From Bacteroidota bacterium (lineage in GTDB: Bacteria; Bacteroidota; Bacteroidia; Bacteroidales; Porphyromonadaceae), in contig JAEWGA010000009.1 of NCBI GenBank assembly GCA_023388555.1, positions 1-26,471 on the forward strand: DNA of 26,471 bases, read 5' to 3'. Made by a program: the position numbers and the translations under genes. Of this stretch, positions 1 to 6,411 are shown piece by piece (position 1 is the stretch's first letter; each line of letters starts with the position of its first letter). The notes under the pieces are model-generated. The model did no database searches, was not told the origin of the DNA, and saw only the letters and a list, made by a program, of their open reading frames with translations.

Positions 1-2
1 TA

Positions 3-416
3 CTATACAGTTACAGCCCCTACAAACCGGACTACAATACCAATGGAATAACCTGGGAAAATAGCAACCAGTACCACCGCACACGGCTATACGCCTCCTA
101 CCTGACAATACCCCTACTGGCCGAAACTAACTACTGGCGCAGCGGACAACTAAACCCTATCTTCTTCAACATAGGAATTCAGCTAAAAACATTATTACGC
201 GGCAGTATATACGACTACCCCAAGGGTGAAAAACCCCAAAAGGTGGCAGGGCGTTCCCCTTTTGCACCTTTTGGGGCGGACCTCCTGGCACAAACAGGCT
301 GGGGGCATTGGGGAGTATCGGTAGCCATACCCCTATCGCCACTGCTTAAACGCCAGCAAAAGCAGCAGCTTTACACATGGTCCATAGGGCTACGCTACTA
401 TTGGTCGCAACGCTAA
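3..416 (+). CDS. C-terminal part of an outer-membrane beta-barrel-like protein (5' end outside window)
   Basis: An open frame runs from the window edge to a TAA at 414-416 and gives 137 residues with no internal stop. The translation is rich in Tyr, Trp and alternating polar/hydrophobic stretches (for example LYASYLTIPLLAE, LYTWSIGLRYYWSQR). This is the look of the last strands of an outer-membrane beta-barrel (porin-like or OmpA/PorT-like families common in Bacteroidetes). Frames 1 and 2 close within the first 85 bases, so this is the only open frame here. The N-terminus and any signal peptide lie upstream of the window. No family can be named. It does not end in the usual terminal Phe, so assignment as a barrel is an inference from composition. 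No hairpin terminator was found directly after the stop. Confidence 0.6.
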   Translation, partial: LYSYSPYKPDYNTNGITWENSNQYHRTRLYASYLTIPLLAETNYWRSGQLNPIFFNIGIQLKTLLRGSIYDYPKGEKPQKVAGRSPFAPFGADLLAQTGWGHWGVSVAIPLSPLLKRQQKQQLYTWSIGLRYYWSQR

Positions 417-643
417 AACCCTTAAAACACTCCTTGCAAAAGAATTTCTCGGGTAGTTTTTAGGATGTTTTTTAGGGTAGTTTTCAGGGGGACTTTTCGG
501 GGTTATTTCAGAGGGTTATTTTAGGCGAAAATTCAAGGGCGATTTATCCAAAAAAAAGGAGGCAGAAAAGGGCGTTTTTTGGGGCGAAATTTGGAACTTT
601 TTTTGGGGTGAAAAAAAAGAAGCTGCGGAGTCTTTCAAAAAAG

Positions 644-698
644 AAAGCGCAGTTTGTTGCAACGAAAAGCGCAGTTTGTTGAAAAAGAAAGCGCAGTT
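644..698. repeat. 22-bp tandem repeat, about 2.5 units
   Basis: The core aaagcgcagtttgttg occurs at 644-659 and 666-681, and its first 11 bases again at 688-698, so the period is exactly 22 bases. A more degenerate copy may precede it near 620-640. It lies in the non-coding stretch between the beta-barrel gene and the export genes. Function unknown; a minisatellite produced by slippage or a remnant of a dispersed repeat are both possible. Confidence 0.7.
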
Positions 699-944
699 AT
701 TTTTACACAACTTTTAACACCCCTCGCAAACCCGCTCCAACAAAGGGATTGCGGGCGGTCGTGCTATCACCCCAAAAATCGGGCATTTTTTGGTCCAATT
801 TCGGGGTATTTTTTTGCCCTTTTTGGGGCAGTTTTTTTGGGGTAAAAATCAGGAGTTTTTCTCAACTGTTTTTCCAGTAATTTTTCAGGCTCAAAAACAG
901 CCCCTTTTTCACTCCATCCCAAAGCATTTTTTGGAATAGTTTTA

Positions 945-971
945 GGGGGAGGAGCAAGGGGGGGATTGGGG
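945..971 (+). other. Potential G-quadruplex sequence
   Basis: G-tracts of five (945-949), seven (958-964) and four (968-971) bases. If the seven-G tract is split into two triplets, four tracts with loops of 8, 1 and 3 bases are available on the plus strand. Whether it folds in the cell is not known. It may simply be part of the G-run-rich low-complexity region around it. Confidence 0.35.
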
Positions 972-1030
972 ATAATTTTTGAGTGAGGGATTTAGGATGT
1001 GTTTTAGGAAAAGATTTTTCAAAAGGGAAT

Positions 1031-1070
1031 AAAAAAGGGAGGCACCAAAACCGAAGTCCCGATGCCTCCC
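1031..1070 (-). terminator. Intrinsic terminator, minus strand
   Basis: gggaggca (1037-1044) pairs with tgcctccc (1063-1070), an 8-bp GC-rich stem. The A-run at 1031-1036 becomes a U-run directly after the stem when read on the minus strand. Confidence 0.6.
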
Positions 1071-1085
1071 TCGTAATGGGTGAAT
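1031..1085 (-). ncRNA. Candidate small RNA, about 55 nt, orphan promoter-to-terminator unit
   Basis: The interval between the promoter at 1092-1123 and the hairpin at 1037-1070 gives a predicted minus-strand transcript of roughly 55 bases. It would be made of a short single-stranded 5' part and the terminator hairpin. It has no open frame of useful length, and there is no downstream gene in the same direction, because the neighbouring gene at 3-416 is on the plus strand. It could be a true small RNA or a decoy/remnant promoter with its attenuator. The call rests only on promoter and terminator geometry. Confidence 0.35.
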
Positions 1086-1091
1086 GCACTG

Positions 1092-1123
1092 CAAAGATAC
1101 GCACTTATTCTTAATCCGCACAA
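1092..1123 (-). promoter_or_regulatory. Bacteroidetes-type promoter for a short minus-strand RNA
   Basis: On the minus strand a perfect -7 box TATCTTTG occupies 1099-1092, and a -33 TTG occupies 1123-1121, with 21 bases between them. This matches the Bacteroidetes housekeeping consensus (TTG, 19-21 bases, TAnnTTTG). Transcription would start near 1085 and run toward lower coordinates, where there is no gene on that strand but there is a terminator within about 55 bases. Confidence 0.55.
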
Positions 1124-1151
1124 CAAATCCACGCCCGTCAATTTATATAAA

Positions 1152-1195
1152 AAGAACAAATGCAACCATTTGTTCTTGTGGCAAGCCTCGCCACA
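1152..1195. promoter_or_regulatory. Two adjacent perfect hairpins upstream of the export genes
   Basis: Arm aagaacaaatg (1152-1162) pairs with catttgttctt (1167-1177): 11 bp, 4-base loop. It is followed directly by tgtggc (1177-1182) pairing with gccaca (1190-1195): 6 bp, 7-base loop. They lie about 250 bases ahead of the Wza gene and have no T-run after them, so they are not ordinary terminators. They could form an operator, or an RNA leader structure if a promoter upstream is used; no clear plus-strand promoter was seen before them. Confidence 0.4.
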
Positions 1196-1388
1196 CCAAG
1201 CCTCCTTCTTTTCAGCAACTTAAACCGCCTAATGCACCTGGAAGGCAGGAATTTATCGGGGGAACGGTGTTTGGGGAAAGCTCCTCCTGGTCCTAAACAA
1301 AACAAAGGAAACATAAAGAAATCAAGGAATCTCCCTTTAAGGGGTGTAGCAGGAACGCCCTTTCCTCTTACGTATGGAGATTAATTGC

Positions 1389-1396
1389 TACATTTG
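1389..1396 (+). promoter_or_regulatory. Probable -7 promoter box for the wza operon
   Basis: TACATTTG fits the Bacteroidetes TAnnTTTG -7 consensus. No good -33 TTG lies 19-21 bases upstream, so it is weaker than the other promoters in this window. A transcript would begin near 1403. That excludes the in-frame ATG at 1374 as a translation start and favours the ATG at 1449. Confidence 0.4.
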
Positions 1397-1448
1397 CCCA
1401 CTAACTATTGAAATTGAACTACTTTTAATTGCGCTATACAACCGAACA

Positions 1449-2231
1449 ATGAAATACTACTCGCTTTTTACTGCAGGGTTATTAATGTTTTTGTGTGCTT
1501 CTTGTGCATCGGTGCGCGAAGTATCCTACCTAACCGACGTAAATAAAACCCTAACCATAGCCAACACCCAGTTACACGAGAGCCACCTGGCACCTAAGGA
1601 CTTGGTAACGGTGAACATACAAACCTCCAAGCCCGAGCTGGCAGCCCCCTTTAATGGGTTATACTGGAGCCCTACACAACAATACACCACCTACTCCGAG
1701 CAACAACGCCAGTATTTGGTGGACAACGAAGGGCAAATAGATATGCCCATTTTGGGGAAAGTAAAACTGGCAGGTTTAACCGAGCGTGAGGCAGAAGACA
1801 AAATTAGAGACACCCTAAAACCGTACCTGCAAGAAATCCCCAGCGTTAACATACGAATAATGAACTACCGCTACTCGGTTATAGGAGAAGTTAAAAATCC
1901 GGGCATGTACATTGCCGAAAATGGCAAGGTAAACATTTACGAGGCCTTGGCTAAGGCTGGCGATATGACCATTTATGGCGTGCGCGACAAGGTTAAGATA
2001 CTGCGGGAAAATGCCAATGGCACAAAAACGATAGAGGTATTGGACCTGAACAGTAGCGACATCCTAAAGTCGCCCTACTTCTACCTACAACAAGGAGATG
2101 TTATATATGTATCGCCCAATGGCGCACAAGCCTCGGCATCCAAAGTAAGCTCTGGTGTTACAGTGTGGTTCAGTGTTGCCTCCATAGGCTTCTCGTTGGT
2201 GAACTTACTTGTAACCTTGTTGCGGAAATAA
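1449..2231 (+). CDS. Wza-type polysaccharide export outer-membrane lipoprotein (Poly_export/SLBB)
   Basis: Predicted outer-membrane export channel for a capsule or exopolysaccharide, 260 residues from the chosen start. The N-terminus is a lipoprotein signal peptide with candidate lipid-attachment Cys19 (context FLCASC). It is followed by a Poly_export domain (roughly residues 45-145, including LVDNEGQIDMPILGKVKLAGLT), an SLBB-like domain (VIGEVKNPGMYIAENGKVNIYEALAKAG) and a hydrophobic C-terminal helix typical of Bacteroidetes members. The frame is open back to an ATG at 1374, but that start would lie before the predicted transcript start and would put 25 residues before the signal peptide, so ATG 1449 was chosen. 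It is first in a run with the Wzc kinase gene 53 bases downstream, its expected partner. Family assignment is firm; the exported polymer is unknown. Confidence 0.88.
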   Translation: MKYYSLFTAGLLMFLCASCASVREVSYLTDVNKTLTIANTQLHESHLAPKDLVTVNIQTSKPELAAPFNGLYWSPTQQYTTYSEQQRQYLVDNEGQIDMPILGKVKLAGLTEREAEDKIRDTLKPYLQEIPSVNIRIMNYRYSVIGEVKNPGMYIAENGKVNIYEALAKAGDMTIYGVRDKVKILRENANGTKTIEVLDLNSSDILKSPYFYLQQGDVIYVSPNGAQASASKVSSGVTVWFSVASIGFSLVNLLVTLLRK

Positions 2232-2284
2232 CCACTTCCGCCCTTTCTCTTAAAAAAACGCTTTAAGGCTTACCCTATATTGTT

Positions 2285-4690
2285 ATGATGGAAAACCAAA
2301 ATAGCGCCCCTAAACATACGGATAATTTGGCCGGCCAAGAACGCAACCTTATAACGACAATACAAGGTTTCCTAAAACATTGGAAATGGTACTTGGCCAG
2401 CATTGCCTTGTGCCTACTGGCTGCATGGGTTTACAGTGCCTCCAGCTTGCAGCACTATGTGGTACAAACCTCGGTCCTATTTGTGTCGGACAAAGCCAAA
2501 GCCGGCTCGTTAGGCACAGGTCAGGACGCCCTATCCTCGCTCCTTATTGGAGGCGAAAAGGTGGATATTAATAACGAAATACAAATCCTCACCTCCAGGC
2601 GAATACTCCAAATGGCAATAGAGGAGAGTGGCATGTACGCTACCGTAAAAGGGCGCCAAGGCATAAGGCCCAAAGTATTTTACAGCGAGCTCCCCTTCCG
2701 GGTAGTAATGGACAAAACAGCATTGGACAAACTCCCCGAAACGCTGGAGCTAACATTGGAAGCAAACAACTCGGGCGCATATACCGTTCGTGGGAAAGGC
2801 AAAAAGTGTGGTTCCTTTAAAGCCGAAACAGGCGTACCTGGCACCTTTCAAACCCCTTACGGCATTGTGTCGTTATTAAAACGCGACAGCATCACGAGCC
2901 AAGACCCCAAACTTTCCAAATACACGGTAACTATTGTTTCGCCCGAAAGATTGGCGGTACGCTATGTACAAACGCAACACATACGTATAAGTCACGACTC
3001 AAAAGGAGGTTCGGTAGCAACAATGATGACCGACGACCCCACCCCCCAAAGAGGAGAGGCTTTTTTATGGAAAATAATAGAGGTGTACAACAGGCAACGG
3101 CTGTTGGATAAAAACAAACAGTCCAACAACACCTACAACTTTATTACCGACCGCATAGCCAAAATAGCAAGCGAGTTAGAAGACACCGAGAAGCAGTTAG
3201 AGCGTGCCAAACAAGGAGAAGGCATCGTGGCAATAGAGGACTTAGGCTCGGTGTTTAAAAACAGGATAGAGCTGGAACAAACCAAAGCACAGGCGCAAAC
3301 GCAACTGAAGCTAATGGACCAGCTAAACGACTTCCTGAACAAGGACAACGACTACGAGCTTATCCCCAACACCGTTAGCATGGGCGGCATTCAGGACGCA
3401 ACGCTATCGGCAGCCATAGAGCTGTACAACCAATTACTCTTCCGGCGCAACACGCTATTAGGCTCCTCGGGCGAACAACACCCAACCATATTGGCGCTGA
3501 ACAAAGAGATAGCCACAGCCCGCAACCGCATACGGGAAGCAGCAGCGGTGGCACGGCAAAGCGTGAACATCACACTCCAGGCAGCCAAAGCACAAGAGAA
3601 CCTATATGCCGGCAAAATTGCCAGCGCACCAGCCTTTGAGCGCATCACGGGCGACATTATGCGTCAGCGCGAAATAAGGTCCAGCATCTACCTGATGTTA
3701 CTGAAGAAGCGGGAAGAAACCTCCATAGAAATGGCTGCAAATGCCGAAACCGCCTTGGTTATAGACCACCCGTTGGCCTCGGCAACACCATCGGTCCCCA
3801 AAGTACCACTAATACTACTAATGGGATTGGTAATAGGTTGCTTACTCCCCACCGGCATCATACTGCTGCGCAATGTAACAAGAACACGTGTTTACGAGCC
3901 TAAGGACATACGGGAGGTTACTGGGCTAACCCTACTGGGAACAGTACCTGCCACTAACTTAAACAACCACAGCATTGTAGTTGACACCGGGGCTAACGAT
4001 GTGCAAACAGAGATATTCCGGACGATACGTACCAACCTAACCTTTGTAACAAAGAATGCATCGCCCATAGTTGTTTTTGTTACCAGCACAACGCCCAGCG
4101 AGGGGAAAACATTTATAGCCACCAACTTGGCAAGTAGTTTTGCAGCCCTTGGAAAGTCCACCCTGGTAGTGGGGCTGGACATCCGGAAGCCCAAACTGGC
4201 AGAGGCATTAGGACAGAAGAGCAGTCAGACCAAAGGCGTTACGGACCTTATTAACGACCCCTCCGTGAAACTTGCCGACGTACTGGAAACAGCAAACAAT
4301 GTGGCCAACCTGCACTTTATTAACGCTGGAACAATACCCCCTAACCCGGCAGAACTACTGGCCGATGAAAGGCTGGATACCCTGTTTGCCGAACTAAAAC
4401 AGCAATACGACTACATTATTGTAGACACCGCCCCCGTAGGCCCCGTAGTGGACACCCTTGTAGCAAGCAGAGTGGCCGACGTAACGGTATATGTTACACG
4501 AGCTGGGAAAACAGAAAGGTCCGACTTCGAATACATCCACTACTTAGTGCGACAAAACAAGTTGCCCAATGTTAACATTTTGCTCAATGGTGTTTCCCCC
4601 AAAAATGTAACAGACACCAAACAGTACGGCTATGGCTACGGCTATGGCTACGGAAAAAGCCAAAAAGAAAAAAAAGGAACCCAAGCATAA
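2285..4690 (+). CDS. Wzc-type polysaccharide co-polymerase / bacterial tyrosine kinase
   Basis: Inner-membrane protein of 801 residues that couples polysaccharide chain-length control to export through the Wza channel. It has a short cytoplasmic N-terminus, TM1 (about 35-53), a Wzz-like periplasmic domain with a coiled-coil stretch (about 275-480), TM2 (about 506-528), and a cytoplasmic BY-kinase domain. Walker A is TTPSEGKT with Lys608, Walker A' is VVGLDIRKP with Asp632, and Walker B is YIIVDTAPV with Asp714. The tail carries the Tyr cluster expected for autophosphorylation, here a strict alternation of Tyr and Gly at 781-790. All catalytic elements are present, so an active kinase is expected. 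A second ATG directly follows the first (2288) and could equally be used. No glycosyltransferase, flippase or phosphatase gene adjoins, so the polymer is presumably made by genes elsewhere. Confidence 0.92.
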   Translation: MMENQNSAPKHTDNLAGQERNLITTIQGFLKHWKWYLASIALCLLAAWVYSASSLQHYVVQTSVLFVSDKAKAGSLGTGQDALSSLLIGGEKVDINNEIQILTSRRILQMAIEESGMYATVKGRQGIRPKVFYSELPFRVVMDKTALDKLPETLELTLEANNSGAYTVRGKGKKCGSFKAETGVPGTFQTPYGIVSLLKRDSITSQDPKLSKYTVTIVSPERLAVRYVQTQHIRISHDSKGGSVATMMTDDPTPQRGEAFLWKIIEVYNRQRLLDKNKQSNNTYNFITDRIAKIASELEDTEKQLERAKQGEGIVAIEDLGSVFKNRIELEQTKAQAQTQLKLMDQLNDFLNKDNDYELIPNTVSMGGIQDATLSAAIELYNQLLFRRNTLLGSSGEQHPTILALNKEIATARNRIREAAAVARQSVNITLQAAKAQENLYAGKIASAPAFERITGDIMRQREIRSSIYLMLLKKREETSIEMAANAETALVIDHPLASATPSVPKVPLILLMGLVIGCLLPTGIILLRNVTRTRVYEPKDIREVTGLTLLGTVPATNLNNHSIVVDTGANDVQTEIFRTIRTNLTFVTKNASPIVVFVTSTTPSEGKTFIATNLASSFAALGKSTLVVGLDIRKPKLAEALGQKSSQTKGVTDLINDPSVKLADVLETANNVANLHFINAGTIPPNPAELLADERLDTLFAELKQQYDYIIVDTAPVGPVVDTLVASRVADVTVYVTRAGKTERSDFEYIHYLVRQNKLPNVNILLNGVSPKNVTDTKQYGYGYGYGYGKSQKEKKGTQA
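4625..4653 (+). repeat. 12-bp tandem repeat encoding the (Tyr-Gly) tail of Wzc
   Basis: The unit tacggctatggc occurs at 4625-4636 and 4637-4648, followed by a partial unit tacgg at 4649-4653, without mismatch. Tyr codons alternate TAC/TAT. Gain or loss of one unit would add or remove two Tyr-Gly pairs and keep the frame. Confidence 0.85.
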
Positions 4691-4702
4691 CAACTGCAAA
4701 AT

Positions 4703-5173
4703 ATGACCATAGGCGTAGACTTCGACGGCACAATAGTAACACATAAATACCCCGAAATAGGCGAAGAGCTGCCCAATGCAGTAGCCACCCTTTTAAAGCT
4801 ACAAGCAGATGGACACCGACTTATTTTATGGAGCGTGCGCGAAGGCGAATACCTGCAAAATGCCGTGGACTGGTGCGCCGAGCGCGGATTGCACTTTTTT
4901 GCCGCAAATAAAGACTACCCAGAAGAAAGCCCTTCCGACAACCACTACTCCCGTAAATTAAAAGTGGACCTGTGGATAGACGACCGAAACCTGGGAGGGC
5001 TTCCGCCTTGGCCAACCATTTATGAAATGATATCGGCAGGCCGGGCACACCAAGCTATGGCAACACACCTTGGCGCTACAGTAATAGATACGCAGCAGCA
5101 GGAGATGATGGAACGCTACCAAAAAAAGTACGACAAGGGAGGTGGGCTGTTCTCGTTATTCCGGAAGAAATAG
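4703..5173 (+). CDS. Small HAD-superfamily hydrolase-like protein (BT0820-like)
   Basis: A 156-residue, presumably cytoplasmic protein. It opens with the HAD motif I MTIGVDFDGTIV (nucleophile Asp6, acid/base Asp8). It then has the motif II-like segment HRLILWSVREGEY (Ser as the motif II hydroxyl) and a motif IV-like DLWIDDRN. It resembles the structurally studied Bacteroides thetaiotaomicron family represented by BT0820, from memory of that sequence; the substrate of that family is not known to me. The C-terminal 35 residues are Gln/Lys-rich and probably variable. It begins 12 bases after the Wzc stop and ends 30 bases before aroC, so it is almost certainly cotranscribed with both. Phosphatase activity on a sugar phosphate or nucleotide is an inference from the fold. 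Confidence 0.8.
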   Translation: MTIGVDFDGTIVTHKYPEIGEELPNAVATLLKLQADGHRLILWSVREGEYLQNAVDWCAERGLHFFAANKDYPEESPSDNHYSRKLKVDLWIDDRNLGGLPPWPTIYEMISAGRAHQAMATHLGATVIDTQQQEMMERYQKKYDKGGGLFSLFRKK

Positions 5174-5203
5174 CTACCTCATGTACCTTATGCTTGGTTA
5201 GCC

Positions 5204-6274
5204 ATGAATAGTTTTGGTCGCCTTTTTCGGCTTACTACCTTTGGAGAGTCGCACGGCCCCTATATAGGTGGAGTAATAGACGGATGCCCTGCCGGCATAA
5301 AGCTGGACCTTGAAAATATTGCCCGCTGGCTGGAACGTAGGCGTGGGCACAGCAACGTTTCCACCCCTCGTAAAGAAACCGACGAAGTGGAATTTATTTC
5401 GGGCATTTTTGAAGGACGAACCACAGGAACACCACTAACGTTTATTATAAAAAACCAAAACCAACAGGAGGACGCATACGAACATTTGCGGGAGTGCTTC
5501 AGGCCGTCGCATGCGGACTACACCTACCAAGCTAAGTACGGACACCGCGATCACCGGGGAGGCGGCCGCGCCTCGGCCCGCGAAACAGTTGCAAGAGTGG
5601 TGGCAGGAGCCATAGCCGCCCAACTGCTGGCAACCCAAGGGGTGGAAATTATAGCTTACACCACACGCATAGGAGCTATAAGTATACCCCACCGGTACAT
5701 ACCCACGGTAACTCGGGAAGCGGTACACGCCTCGGCCATAGGGTGCCCCCTACCCCAATACGACCAGCAAATGCAACAATATGCACTGCAAGCACGACAA
5801 AAAGGAGATACCGTAGGAGGGCAGGTTACCTGCCTTGTAAAGGGGATGCCGGCAGGTTTAGGCTCCCCCTTATACGACAAACTGGAAGCACGGCTTGCTT
5901 ACGCCCTTATGAGCATAGGAGCCGCCGTAGGCTTTGAAATGGGCAGCGGCAATAGCCTTGCAGAGTTATACGGTACCACCGCCAACGACCCTTGGATAAA
6001 AAACAGCTGCGGAAACATTGCCACCCAAACCAACCACTGCGGTGGTATACAGGGCGGCATAACAAACGGTATGCCTTTGTGTATGACCGTATCGTTTAAA
6101 CCTATTGCCTCCGTAGCAACACCACAGCAAACCATAAACAGCCAAGGGGAGCCATGCACAATAACCATTGGGGGGCGCCACGACGCCTGCGTAATACCCC
6201 GTGCCCTCCCCGTTGTAGAAGCCATGGTAGCCATGGTTTTGTACGACGAATGGTTACACCCTAAGCCTATATAG
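5204..6274 (+). CDS. aroC: Chorismate synthase
   Basis: Converts 5-enolpyruvylshikimate-3-phosphate to chorismate, the last step of the shikimate pathway, using reduced FMN; cytoplasmic. At 356 residues it has the usual family length. The N-terminal signature FGESHGPYIGGVIDGCPAG, the central RGGGRASARETVARVVAGA signature (about residues 120-140) and the C-terminal GGRHDACVIPRALPVVEAM signature are all intact, including the catalytic-site His in GESHG. The start at 5204 puts the conserved MNSFGRLFRLTTFG at the N-terminus, so the start is secure. It is last in the run that begins with Wza, 30 bases after the HAD gene. The rpsA promoter begins only 43 bases after its stop, and no terminator was seen in between. 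Confidence 0.97.
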   Translation: MNSFGRLFRLTTFGESHGPYIGGVIDGCPAGIKLDLENIARWLERRRGHSNVSTPRKETDEVEFISGIFEGRTTGTPLTFIIKNQNQQEDAYEHLRECFRPSHADYTYQAKYGHRDHRGGGRASARETVARVVAGAIAAQLLATQGVEIIAYTTRIGAISIPHRYIPTVTREAVHASAIGCPLPQYDQQMQQYALQARQKGDTVGGQVTCLVKGMPAGLGSPLYDKLEARLAYALMSIGAAVGFEMGSGNSLAELYGTTANDPWIKNSCGNIATQTNHCGGIQGGITNGMPLCMTVSFKPIASVATPQQTINSQGEPCTITIGGRHDACVIPRALPVVEAMVAMVLYDEWLHPKPI

Positions 6275-6316
6275 CCAGTTATTTGCCTAAAGCCCCCCAT
6301 TAATTGCCCTAACTAA

Positions 6317-6346
6317 TTGTAATTCACGAAATAAGTACTACCTTTG
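6317..6346 (+). promoter_or_regulatory. rpsA promoter
   Basis: -33 TTG at 6317-6319, a 19-base spacer, and a -7 box TACCTTTG at 6339-6346: a close match to the Bacteroidetes housekeeping promoter. Transcription should start near 6353, giving a leader of about 60 bases before rpsA. Confidence 0.75.
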
Positions 6347-6411
6347 CGGGACAATAAGACTATACAACATAAAGTCTAACCAACGAAACCATTTTATTTA
6401 CTAACCAACGA

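Larger units (their letters stand above)
417..1030. other. Gene-free low-complexity region rich in T-runs and G-runs
   Basis: About 600 bases without a believable gene. The DNA is a patchwork of T-runs followed by GGGG (for example around 576-608 and 784-845) and reads like a decayed repeat. The 10-mer gggtagtttt occurs at 451-460 and again at 475-484. Short open frames on both strands here are made of Phe/Lys/Leu-rich low-complexity translation, have no homologous look and no start context, and were not called as genes. Confidence 0.6.

Noticed and set aside
644..698. The 22-bp repeat as a CRISPR array
   Set aside because: Units are directly tandem with near-identical filler rather than unique spacers, there are fewer than three full copies, and no cas gene is present.
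516..1104. Several 60-80 codon frames on both strands in the T/G-rich stretch
   Set aside because: Their translations are low-complexity Phe/Lys/Leu/Pro strings produced by T and G runs, with no motif, no promoter placed for them and overlapping frames on both strands.
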